A stretch of DNA of 64,000 bases from Halichondria panicea (lineage: Eukaryota > Porifera > Demospongiae > Suberitida > Halichondriidae), in the NCBI RefSeq assembly GCF_963675165.1, contig NC_087393.1, forward strand, positions 3,787,502 through 3,851,501, written 5' to 3'. The notes under the pieces are model-generated. The model saw nothing but the letters and a program-made list of their open reading frames with translations, was not told where the DNA came from and searched no databases. Below, piece by piece: positions 9,895 through 19,503 of this stretch; within the stretch, counting starts at the first letter, position 1; each line of letters opens with the position of its first letter. The translations under genes were made by a program, and so were the position numbers.

Positions 9895-12800
9895 TTAGTC
9901 ATCTTCCAGAAGAGGCTCCCTTGGAGTTGCAAACTGAATTACTCTTGGCAACCTCTGATTCTGAATCAAAGGTTCATTCTCGTCTTGTGCACTCTCAGTA
10001 TTTTGCTCGGCTCTGAATCTGTTTTTTCTCGTGTTTCTCCTTGCAACAATTCTTCTCCAAATTCTAGTCGCACTAACTTTCTTGTAGCTGTGAAAACCGA
10101 TTATTAATAAGAAAGTGAAAGCAGCTATACTTATCGATGTGTAACCAATAGCTTTTCTTAATTCAGGATATTCAGGTAGTGCTGCAACAGCTCCAAAGGC
10201 TAATCCAAGGTTGAAGATGAAAGAAAACTCCAAAATATTCAAAGGCCATTTTTTGTACACTCCACGTGGGAAGACACAAGCTAGAAAAAAAAGAAATGTG
10301 CATATCGCGAGTATGATATTTGCCTTGTTTCTATAGCTATCTGCATGCCAAAATGCTAAGTACAGTCCCAGTCTAGCAAAGAGAAGCAGCCCTGGCCAGA
10401 ATCGATTGTGATCATGATACGTACCAGTGTTGGCATCAAAGAACGGCCTTAGTTTGTTGACCCACCTCAGGACAAACCAATTTGATCTTTTCTGCAGGCA
10501 CTGTATTAGCAGGAGGCACAGCATGTACCAAGATGCTATGGTGAACAAAATTAGTGAAAAAAGGAATAGTACTAAGTGAATCCCAACGAAGCAATATAAC
10601 GTTTCATCCATGAACCATACCAACGGGGTGTGATTGTCAGAAGACAAATAATTATCGTGACATTCCCATACTTTTATGGAATTTCGAACCAGTTTTGGGT
10701 AAGCAAACAGTATGATGGTAGCGAGCACGGGGACTACATTGCGACCAGCTAGTCGAGTGAACCACACAAACCTGCGACTCAAACACACGATCATCACTCC
10801 CAGCAGTAGCAAGTAGATCAAGAAGCCAAACTCCAGCCAGATCTTTTGGTACGCAGTCATTCCGTTGTAGAAGCATAAATTGAAACCAAAATCAAGGTTC
10901 AGCCATGATATGAATACTCCAAGACCGTAAGTCTTATCACTAGATGTGAAAAACGATTGAGAATTTGCGTGCATACAATTGGCATAAAAGAGAAGCCCAT
11001 GCACTGTTCCCTCAGCAACAGTGAAGTTGAATATGGTCAAGAAGCAAATGAGCAAAATTCCAGCGAGTATAAAAACAAAGATTAGTGCAACTGTTATCCA
11101 TTGATTACATTCACTTTCTGTATCAACACACGACATAACTCCAAGAGAGAGGGTGTAGTTAGACTGACAGCTGCCACATAGTCTCCCTTGTCTACCCTTA
11201 TTGCAGACCATGCTAAGGTCCTGCTTCCCAGGCTTCAGAGTACTTCCATTAGAGCAATGATCAACCTGACAATATTTACTAGCTTCTATTTTCTCACATC
11301 TACCTGTTTTGTTAATAATATCACAGCTAATCCATATTTTTCTGTCTGGGTGGTTCATATCATCATTGCCTTTAATGGTAACCGTTTTTGTGTCAATGTC
11401 ACATACGACCCTCGGCACAAGGTCTAATGGTGTTTGGCAGTTACACGAATTTTTATTATCCAGTTGAAAAAGAAATGGACAAGACTGCAGTGTGACGTTT
11501 ACTATCAATTTTGGGATTTTATAGTAGTTTGAACTTTCACTGACTAAGTTCGCTTTAAATATACCTATTTTGAGGCTTATAGTTTGATCGATTAATTCTT
11601 CTCCAGCTATTATTTTCAGTTTCATTTCTTGGCACAGAGCTGTTGACTGATTTATGCTTGCATTTGCTGGTGCCATCATGGCATGTCCTTTATCACTTTC
11701 TACTTTTAAACGTGATGGTACTTTATCATTTGTTTGACCTACTGCTGACACGTAAATTGAAAAATCCTGTCCCACATAATATGGTTTAATAAATATTGTT
11801 CTGTTTGAGCATTGTAGTGTGTCGTTAACATCACATATGCAAACACCATATGGATCTGAGGTGACTTTTGACTGTTCGTTAGGGTCAGAAAAATTGAATA
11901 TTTGCTTGTATAGCTCGAAGGAGTAATAGTAACTCTCTTCAGTGCTTTGATTGAAACGCAATTTGTGGTCTGTAAAACAATTGTCCACTGCGCCACCATA
12001 TATGGCATGGCCAGCAATTCCTGCACGATTACCATCGAAGTGCAGTATCCCCTTAGGCATGTCTGTGATGTTAAAAATTGATGGTGGTATCTGAAAAAAG
12101 CAAGGTGGGATTTCTTGTAGGCACTGATTTCCTGCGTATATTGCACCCCCTGCAAGATCAGCTGTGTTATCAGTAAAAGTAACTCGTGTATCATTGTAAA
12201 AGTACATTTGTGACGAGTCACAAATCTTGATTGCACCACCATAGCGGGCTGAATTCCCTTCGAATGTAATACTTTCTTTGAATCGCACTCCACTGTTAAC
12301 AAGCATGAGACCTGTGCCACTGTTGTTACTAAAGACAGTGTTTTGAATCACGAGAGTTGCAACTGAAAACACTTCCACAATTCCATCTTCATTATCCTGG
12401 CCATATTTTGGTGTCAACTTATTGTTTTTAATGTGGCTATTACTCAGTATTACTGTAAACTGTGGGACGTTGTGAAGTTCGTAAATTGGGACGTTGTGTT
12501 TTGAAATCTCCATAGCACTTCCTTTAATAGCAGTGTTATTTTCAAACGTGCAGTGATTTATCTCCACTAGTCTATTTGTGCATCCTACACCTTTTCTCTC
12601 ATAGTATGAAAGCACTAGGCCACCTCCACTCTTTGCAATGTTGTTTTTGAATGTTGAATTTGTTATGGTTACGGTTACGACCGTATACAGCAATGATTTG
12701 TTCTGACAGTCATTCAAATCTTGTATTGAATCTTTCTCGAACCAAATAAACATTCCTCCACCAGATTCGTTAGCTGCCCCACTTTCAATTGTAGTATTTT

Positions 12801-13668
12801 CGATAGAAACATAGCCTGTATGCTCAGCAAAATCGATGAAAATAATTGCTATGTTTCCACCAGAACTTCCTGTATTGTTGCTGAATGTGAGATTTGCGAG
12901 TGAAGCATGTGTATTGCGTTGCTTGATTAGCAAGTATAGTCCAGTTGCACTTTGTTTTGTTATTGTTGGTATATTGTTGGTAAAGCCATTTCGAAACTCA
13001 GAAGCAGTTACTGTCAAAGTGCTATTGACTTTTCTATTATCTGCACAATGTCTAAACCAGAGCACAGCATTACCATTCATGTTCCCAATGAACTTTGAGC
13101 ATGTGATCGAAATATCACCACAGACGTCGTCCATGTGAAGGCCATATCCTTTGCCGTCTCGGATTACTACACCATACATTGTAATGTGGTACGAGCAATG
13201 GAAAAAGACACCGCCGTAAAAATAACTATCGTTTTGGTGTTTTCCACAGCTTTTAAGGTTCATGTCTGCTCTGCATCCTTGAAACTCCAGGTTGTTTATA
13301 AAAATATTTGACGAGATGGTGAAGAGAAATCCCGACTGATTTCCACTGCATACCACAATGCTTGGAGGTGAATTAGTTGTTTGGTCTTGTTTTTCTCCAC
13401 ATTGAACACCTTTCATAGTCAAATTGTTCTTGTCAGAAAATATAATGAGACCACTCAAACTGTGGCTTCCAGGGAGAAAGATGATTGTAGTGTTGTCGAT
13501 AATGTTCTGTGCTTTGTCAACTAACAGATTTAGCTTAGAGTAGTTACTGCAGATCAAATTACAGCTTCCCTTTTCTTCGCCAACACAAACAGTTTGTGTC
13601 CATACCTTTGTTATACCAAGTAGATAGACCAAGATGCTCAATAAAAGAGCCCATTTAGTGTTCTTCAT
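9895..13668 (-). CDS. Beta-helix ectodomain polytopic membrane protein, member 2
   Basis: Intronless 1257-aa gene of the same family as 1260-5024. The start ATG at 13668 opens a signal peptide (~1-24, core LLLSILVYLLGI). Residues ~70-620 carry repeated beta-helix turns (NNIAKSGGG, NNTAIKGSA, YGGAIKICDSS, AGGAIYAG). The conserved middle module follows (PPCFFQIP, SDPYGVCICD, VGQTNDKVPS). A Cys-rich linker (NKGRQGRLCGSCQSNYTLSL, ~820-840) precedes about eight membrane segments from ~856. The loop RPFFDANTGTYHDHNRFWPG lies near 1073-1092. The tail has an acidic dileucine motif (ENEPLI) and ends REPLLEDD. It lies in the same orientation as its neighbour at 14566-18246, a local tandem pair. Function unknown. 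Confidence 0.87.
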   Translation of the reverse strand: MKNTKWALLLSILVYLLGITKVWTQTVCVGEEKGSCNLICSNYSKLNLLVDKAQNIIDNTTIIFLPGSHSLSGLIIFSDKNNLTMKGVQCGEKQDQTTNSPPSIVVCSGNQSGFLFTISSNIFINNLEFQGCRADMNLKSCGKHQNDSYFYGGVFFHCSYHITMYGVVIRDGKGYGLHMDDVCGDISITCSKFIGNMNGNAVLWFRHCADNRKVNSTLTVTASEFRNGFTNNIPTITKQSATGLYLLIKQRNTHASLANLTFSNNTGSSGGNIAIIFIDFAEHTGYVSIENTTIESGAANESGGGMFIWFEKDSIQDLNDCQNKSLLYTVVTVTITNSTFKNNIAKSGGGLVLSYYERKGVGCTNRLVEINHCTFENNTAIKGSAMEISKHNVPIYELHNVPQFTVILSNSHIKNNKLTPKYGQDNEDGIVEVFSVATLVIQNTVFSNNSGTGLMLVNSGVRFKESITFEGNSARYGGAIKICDSSQMYFYNDTRVTFTDNTADLAGGAIYAGNQCLQEIPPCFFQIPPSIFNITDMPKGILHFDGNRAGIAGHAIYGGAVDNCFTDHKLRFNQSTEESYYYSFELYKQIFNFSDPNEQSKVTSDPYGVCICDVNDTLQCSNRTIFIKPYYVGQDFSIYVSAVGQTNDKVPSRLKVESDKGHAMMAPANASINQSTALCQEMKLKIIAGEELIDQTISLKIGIFKANLVSESSNYYKIPKLIVNVTLQSCPFLFQLDNKNSCNCQTPLDLVPRVVCDIDTKTVTIKGNDDMNHPDRKIWISCDIINKTGRCEKIEASKYCQVDHCSNGSTLKPGKQDLSMVCNKGRQGRLCGSCQSNYTLSLGVMSCVDTESECNQWITVALIFVFILAGILLICFLTIFNFTVAEGTVHGLLFYANCMHANSQSFFTSSDKTYGLGVFISWLNLDFGFNLCFYNGMTAYQKIWLEFGFLIYLLLLGVMIVCLSRRFVWFTRLAGRNVVPVLATIILFAYPKLVRNSIKVWECHDNYLSSDNHTPLVWFMDETLYCFVGIHLVLFLFSLILFTIASWYMLCLLLIQCLQKRSNWFVLRWVNKLRPFFDANTGTYHDHNRFWPGLLLFARLGLYLAFWHADSYRNKANIILAICTFLFFLACVFPRGVYKKWPLNILEFSFIFNLGLAFGAVAALPEYPELRKAIGYTSISIAAFTFLLIIGFHSYKKVSATRIWRRIVARRNTRKNRFRAEQNTESAQDENEPLIQNQRLPRVIQFATPREPLLEDD

Positions 13669-14124
13669 TTTGAGGCTATAATTATAGTCTAACTGAACTC
13701 ATCTGATTCGTACTGCACGGTAGCAAATATAATCCCTGAAGTAACACTCAGTTATTCAACAGTACTCCTATAACTGGTAAACACTACCTGTGTGGCCATG
13801 TGAAGTTTACTCAGTATAAGTGTTCCCAATGTTATTTTTTAAAATGAAAGTAAATTAAAATTATGTTTACTGATATTCAATTGTAAGGGAAGCTAATATT
13901 CTATTATGTAACTTTCTATTAAACATTCTACGTGCTGTTTTTAATCTGCATATTGTTTTATGTACATGCATGTCCGTGTAGGTACACTTACTCTCTGGTA
14001 CTGTATTGTATACTAGAGTATTTTGCTGGGGTGAATAACCTTTGTGAATGAGCCAAATCAGCAGAAAAATTGACCCTTTGCGATCTAACTATTGCGTTCT
14101 GGCAAAGATGTTGTGTGTAACTAC
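13669..14124. other. Intergenic, promoter side of member 2
   Basis: AT-rich sequence upstream of the minus-strand gene that starts at 13668. No gene or clear core promoter element seen. Confidence 0.4.
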
Positions 14125-14440
14125 CCAGAGGAGGTACGACATCCGCGTGTCAAAGGAAGTTTTTAAACTCATATTCCTTAGGTCAAAGCTCAATTGCGTG
14201 TTACCTGCCAAACTTAAACATAAGCACTGGGCTATTTTTAGCTCCCAAAAGTCTGATTTGTGCACTGTTTTATCTAGGTTATAGCTATTAGCTTAATCAA
14301 CCATCGTTTCAGCTTCAGAATCTTCAGGAGGGAGGCCTGGAGTTGCTGTGAGTATCACTTTGTTTGATGTACTATTGAACTTTGACCCAGATATAATAAG
14401 GAATGTGGGTCTTTAGGACACGCGGATGTCGTACCTCTGG
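14125..14440. mobile_element. 316-bp MITE with 7-bp target duplication
   Basis: Ends are inverted copies: left CCAGAGGAGGTACGACATCC, continuing GCGTGTC; right GACACGCGGATGTCGTACCT, continuing CTGG. The flanks carry TAACTAC on both sides (14118-14124 and 14441-14447), a 7-bp target-site duplication. No coding capacity; non-autonomous. It sits between the 3' end of member 3 and the promoter of member 2. Confidence 0.75.
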
Positions 14441-14565
14441 TAACTACTAATACTAATTTTGATTTTAATTTTGTCTAAACATCAACTACAAAGAAACATT
14501 AAACATCGTTCATTCTATTGTGACTCTAGTTCCTATAGCTATGATGATAACAGGTGTCACCTGAC

Positions 14566-17500
14566 TCAATCTTCTAGGAGAGGCTCACGCAGAGCATCAA
14601 ATTTAATGACTTGGGCCATAATTTCAGGTCTGATCAGAGGCTCTCGTTCGTTAGTTTCAAACAGGTCAATCGTACTTTTTTGACTTCTTAAACGCTCTTG
14701 AATCTGTGCTACAATCTTTTTCCACTTTCGAGTGTTGCATAGCTTCTTGTAACAGCTGTAGACAAGAATCAACAAAAATGTGGCAGCTACTATTCCAATT
14801 GAAGTATTTGTAATTTCTTTAGTGTACTGCTTGTTCAAGTACAACAAGGCAGACGTCAAACCCAAGCAAAAAAAAAACCAAAATTCCAGAACATTTAGAG
14901 GCCATTTCTTATAAACACCACCTGGGAAAACAAGAAAGAGAAAGAACAAAAACACACAAACCGCTGTGATTGTTATCAACCCAAACTTGTCAGAATGTCC
15001 GAATGAACTAACCACTAGTACTCCAAATCTCACAAACAATATCAGCCCAGGCCAGAATCGGTAGTGGTCTCTACAGGGACCAGTGTTGGCATCAAAGAAG
15101 GGCCTTAGTTTGTTGACCCATCTCAGGACACACCAGCTGGATCCTCGTTGTAGGCACTGAAATAGCAAGAGACACAAAGTGAACAAGAAAGTGGCTATAA
15201 ATATGAGTATGCTCGTTATCATCAAAACAAGATGCTTTCCTTCGAAACAGTTAATTGTTGGGTCTTGGGACCATACACTCAGTGTGCTGTTATCAGTAGT
15301 GTATAAATTATGACACCTCCAAACTATTATGGAATTTCGGACCAACTTTGGATAAGCAAACAGTATGATGGTAGCCAGCACTGGAACAACATTGTGACCA
15401 GCTAGTCGAGTGAACCACACAAACCTGCGACTCAAACACACGATCATCACTCCCAGCAGTAGTAGGTATAACAAGAAACCAAACTCCAACCATATCTTTT
15501 GATAGACAGTCATTCCGCTGTAAAAGCATACTTGGAACCCAAGATCGAGGTTTAGCCATGATATGAAAACTTCGAAGAAATTTGGGCCCAGAGACGTATT
15601 GTGATGAAAATTGAAAAATGATTGTTGATTAGAATCAAAACAGCTGGCATAGAACAGAAGTCCATTGATAGTTCCCTCAGCAACTGTAAAATTAAAAACA
15701 GTCAAGAAACAAATAAGAAATATTCCTGCAAGAAAGAAAGCTGTAAGTAATATCATTAGTTGCCAAGACGAACAGTGGTCAGCTGTCTTAATGCATTTTG
15801 GAGTTCCAAGGGAGAGAGTGTAGTTAGAGCTGCAGCGTCCACAAAGCCTTCCTTCTCTTCCTTCTATGCACTGGCTGGTGTTTAGCTTTAGTGGAGTGAA
15901 AGTTCCATTTCTGCAATTCTTGCAACGTGTGCTGATTTCAATTTTGCTGCATTTTTTAAAATCAGTTGTAAAGCTGCTGCAATCGAGCCAAGTGTTGTCT
16001 TTCCAAACAGTCATCTTTGTTATGTCACATAATATTCGTTTATTTACACGCTTGATGATTGAATGACAATCACAGCTATTTGTAGAGTTCAACTGAAATA
16101 TCCATGGACAATCATTCATTTGTATTGTAGCCTTCAGCAAAGGTCTGTTGTAATAGTTGGATTGCTCTTTGGTGGGATTTAACTTAACAATTGAAAATCT
16201 CAAAGTTGGGCTTGTGTTCGGTTTTGAGAACACAGCTACTGTTATTGACTGGCAAGTAATTGTTTCAGGTGGGTGGTAGTCGTACATGGTTACCATGGTA
16301 TCAGGTGATGAGGAGCTTACGTTAAGAGGGGAGGGGATTGTGCCATTGGTTTGTCCAACAGCTGTCACATTCACGATGAATTTCTCACCAGGATATTTTG
16401 GTTCTATAATCAATTCATTTTTTAAACAGTAGGGAAATCCATTATCTAAGGCACATATGCACACACCATATGGATCTGAGGTAACCATGGAAGGAGTTTT
16501 GTGGGTAAAGTTGAAAATGGCTTTGTAGAATTCACCATGATGATCATTCCAATGTCCAGTATGCAACATCTTCAAGAAAAAACAATGGTCCACAGAACCG
16601 CCATAAATAGCATCACCTGCTACACATGCTTTGTTATTATTGAAATCTAGGGAGATTTCTCGATTGTTTGTCAGTTCAGCAGATGTTAAATTGCTAAGTA
16701 TCTGATAGAAACAAGGTGGAGCTTTTTCCAAACATCTGCCCCCCACATACATGGCACCTCCAGCTATTGTTGCAAAGTTATTTTCAAACTGAATATGAGT
16801 GCCATTTTGAAGAAATATCATCGATCTTTCACATACACGCAATGCAGCTCCATACGGAGCACTGTTGCTATGAAATACTGTTTTCCCTTCAAACAACACA
16901 TCAGTTCCAACCATAAGCAGAGCACTTCCGTAATTGTCAGCAAACACAGAGTTCTTTATTGTCATTTTGTCTAGTGAATACATATCAATTATTCCATCGC
17001 CATTGATTTGTTCAGAGTATTGATTGAGGTGGTTCTTGGCAACAATACAGTTGTCCATGGTTACGGACAGTTGTAGTGAGTAGTGCAGTTTAAAGCGGGG
17101 TATCTCATATTGATTGATCAAAATAGCTGCTCCAGTTTGTGCAGAATTATTGGAGAATGTACAATTGATAAAATTAATTTCAGTCAGAGTATTGTCAAGT
17201 CCAACTGATCCAGAGTGTGAGTTGGAAAAACCACCTCCCGATCCATTCTTGTAAGTTGCGTTATTGCCTTGAAATGTGGTATTGACAAATGTTATTTCAT
17301 TGGCTCGTTGCTGGGTGAGTGTGAGTTGATTACGATAGTTGTTAGAGTCGCTGTGTTCGAGAATAATATGTATACCACCGCCATGCTGAGCACTGCCATT
17401 TATAATAAGAACATTCATAAATTGAACTGTATTTGGATTGTCACGAAATATTTTCATTTTAATTTTGACATTTCCCCCAAATACACCAGAACCGTTTGCT

Positions 17501-18246
17501 ATGGTAACATCACGAATGATAACATTGACACTTGGCCGATTAATCCATATGATTAATCCTCTTCCGCTAAGTGCTTGTGAACTACTGATTGTGGATTCAG
17601 CTATGATAAACGACATCGAACTTGAGGGACTCGGACATTGATCGAGTGAAACGAACACTATCCCAGCATAGCTACAGGCATTTGAAAACCCTTGTAAGCA
17701 TCTCACGAATTTAGAACTTGTAATCTCAACATTACCGCCACAAACAGCATTGATGGAGAGGCTGTATCTTATGCTGTCTAAGACTGCCACGTGAGAGAGA
17801 AAGATGTTCTTGCTGTAATTGAAGTATAGTGCTGCTTTGTTTTTAGCTACAGAAAATCCACAGCCTTCGAATATCAGTGCGTCAATACGAATATTTGATG
17901 AATAGCCAAAATAGAACCCTGTCTCATTCCCAACACAGATCACCTTGCTCAAACTTTCGTTCATACAACTTCTCAGCTGTAGGTTGTTCTTGTTCAAAAA
18001 CGTTACAGTAGCACTGCTATGCCGTATGGAATCTAGTGTGTGATTTCCAGGGAGAAAGATGATTGCAGTATTATTAGGAACGCTTTGTGATCCATTTACA
18101 AACCACATCAAAGGGTGGCACTGATTGCAGTTCGGATGTGGGTCACAACTGCCATTGTCACTACTCACACAGTATGTCACATTGGGTGAACAAGACGCTG
18201 CCGTGCAGAGAAGACTCAGAATGATTGCAAGAAGTAGCTTCATCAT
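14566..18246 (-). CDS. Beta-helix ectodomain polytopic membrane protein, member 3
   Basis: Intronless 1226-aa gene. The ATG at 18246 opens a signal peptide (LLLAIILSLLCTAASC). It has the same order of parts as members 1 and 2. First come beta-helix turns from ~60 (SAQHGGGIHIILEHS, SAQTGAAILINQYE, TIAGGAMYVGG), then the module with PPCFYQIL and SDPYGVCICA. The Cys-rich segment CIEGREGRLCGRCSSNYTLS comes next. A membrane domain starts at ~825 and contains RPFFDANTGPCRDHYRFWPG near 1040-1060. The tail carries EREPLI and ends REPLLED. The membrane half is nearly identical in places to member 2 (GVMIVCLSRRFVWFTRLAG), so the pair is a fairly recent tandem duplicate or is homogenised by conversion. 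Confidence 0.87.
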   Translation of the reverse strand: MMKLLLAIILSLLCTAASCSPNVTYCVSSDNGSCDPHPNCNQCHPLMWFVNGSQSVPNNTAIIFLPGNHTLDSIRHSSATVTFLNKNNLQLRSCMNESLSKVICVGNETGFYFGYSSNIRIDALIFEGCGFSVAKNKAALYFNYSKNIFLSHVAVLDSIRYSLSINAVCGGNVEITSSKFVRCLQGFSNACSYAGIVFVSLDQCPSPSSSMSFIIAESTISSSQALSGRGLIIWINRPSVNVIIRDVTIANGSGVFGGNVKIKMKIFRDNPNTVQFMNVLIINGSAQHGGGIHIILEHSDSNNYRNQLTLTQQRANEITFVNTTFQGNNATYKNGSGGGFSNSHSGSVGLDNTLTEINFINCTFSNNSAQTGAAILINQYEIPRFKLHYSLQLSVTMDNCIVAKNHLNQYSEQINGDGIIDMYSLDKMTIKNSVFADNYGSALLMVGTDVLFEGKTVFHSNSAPYGAALRVCERSMIFLQNGTHIQFENNFATIAGGAMYVGGRCLEKAPPCFYQILSNLTSAELTNNREISLDFNNNKACVAGDAIYGGSVDHCFFLKMLHTGHWNDHHGEFYKAIFNFTHKTPSMVTSDPYGVCICALDNGFPYCLKNELIIEPKYPGEKFIVNVTAVGQTNGTIPSPLNVSSSSPDTMVTMYDYHPPETITCQSITVAVFSKPNTSPTLRFSIVKLNPTKEQSNYYNRPLLKATIQMNDCPWIFQLNSTNSCDCHSIIKRVNKRILCDITKMTVWKDNTWLDCSSFTTDFKKCSKIEISTRCKNCRNGTFTPLKLNTSQCIEGREGRLCGRCSSNYTLSLGTPKCIKTADHCSSWQLMILLTAFFLAGIFLICFLTVFNFTVAEGTINGLLFYASCFDSNQQSFFNFHHNTSLGPNFFEVFISWLNLDLGFQVCFYSGMTVYQKIWLEFGFLLYLLLLGVMIVCLSRRFVWFTRLAGHNVVPVLATIILFAYPKLVRNSIIVWRCHNLYTTDNSTLSVWSQDPTINCFEGKHLVLMITSILIFIATFLFTLCLLLFQCLQRGSSWCVLRWVNKLRPFFDANTGPCRDHYRFWPGLILFVRFGVLVVSSFGHSDKFGLITITAVCVFLFFLFLVFPGGVYKKWPLNVLEFWFFFCLGLTSALLYLNKQYTKEITNTSIGIVAATFLLILVYSCYKKLCNTRKWKKIVAQIQERLRSQKSTIDLFETNEREPLIRPEIMAQVIKFDALREPLLED

Positions 18247-18339
18247 GGCTGCTTTAACAGTCCGTTATGGATATAATGATAATGTAGCTCACTTATAATG
18301 AAAGATTTGCGAAAATCTAAAAGCTATATGTTTATACTG
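18247..18339. other. Upstream region of member 3
   Basis: Short AT-rich spacer between the start codon of the minus-strand gene and the 120-bp tandem repeat. No specific promoter element identified. Confidence 0.3.
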
Positions 18340-18692
18340 TAGAGCTATGGAAAGCAGATAGTGTTTGTATGTTCATTCCTTTTAGCATTTCTGGTAACAG
18401 CTGCAGCAGCCTCTAAAAACAAAAACTTTCCGACTTGACACTATGTACTACCCAACCTGTAGAGCTATGGAAAGCAGATGGTGTTTGTATATGTTCACTC
18501 CTTTTAGCATTTCTTGTAACAGCTGCAGCAGCCTCTAAAAACAAAAACTTTCACTTGACACTATGTACTACCCAACCTGTAGAGCTATGGAAAGCAGATG
18601 GTGTTTGTATGTTCACTCCTTTAGCATTTCTTGTAACAGCTGCAGCAGCCTCTAAAAATAAAAACTTTCACTTGACACTATGTACTAGACCC
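18340..18692. repeat. Three-copy 120-bp tandem repeat
   Basis: Near-identical units begin with TAGAGCTATGGAAAGCAGAT at 18340, 18460 and 18580. The period is 120 bp, a multiple of three, so a short plus-strand frame stays open and reads ALLVTAAAA-type repeats. It lies just upstream of the minus-strand gene starting at 18246 and could affect its promoter; I do not regard the frame as a gene. Confidence 0.8.
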
Positions 18693-19503
18693 AACAGTCT
18701 GAGCCATTGGACGATCAAATTGAATAAGAAGTCCCCATGCAGAATGTAAGGGGGTGGTTGATGCACTCGTGTCTTATATCCCTGTTGAATTTACTTTGAA
18801 CAGAACAATCACCCATGTTATTCGTGCACCTTAAAATCTTCTGGCACTGTTAACCACCAAGCGAAAGCGCTTGTTTATTGTAATTGTCTATAGTATGGTT
18901 GTACAGACACCAAGCAGCTAAATTTACAAAAAAAATACTCATGCAGTTTGCCCACAGAACTCCCTAACTACGGAGCTACCATGTTCGTAAGATGAACATG
19001 AGAGAGTCCTTTATTTGAGGGCTTAATTGATCGATGATATTCTAGCTTTTTTGTGCATTGTGTTCTCAACTTGTTGTATAATATGTACTCATAAGCCCCG
19101 TTATACACAAGGCCTTTTATCTGAATTACTATTTGTGTTCGTGTAAACAGGCCCAGTCTAGGTGTCATGTAAACTATAGAGCGGCTGAGATTTACTTACT
19201 GTAATGGGCCGGGTGCCTCGAAAATTTTTTGTTGTACAGAAAAACACTTAGGGTCCTGTGTATAAGAGGTGATCATGATCGAGGTTCTTCTGTTCTCCAA
19301 GCCATAAATCATGCATGCACACTATAGCTATAAGAATTACATTGCATGCGCAATTACAATTAAGTGTTAACTTTTATTTTTCATTGTGTGGCAGGAAATA
19401 TGGAAACTTCATATGACAGAAGTACAACTGGATACAGTGAACAAAAAGTCAAAACCAACGGTACATAAATAAAAGTTAACATGAACTGTAAGTGTATATG
19501 CAT
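18693..19503. other. Intergenic with a palindromic relic
   Basis: No gene recognised. About 19362-19484 is bounded by inverted copies of GTTAACTTTTATTT, about 120 bp apart, the form of a small MITE. The 3' end of the IFT70 gene lies to the right. Confidence 0.45.
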
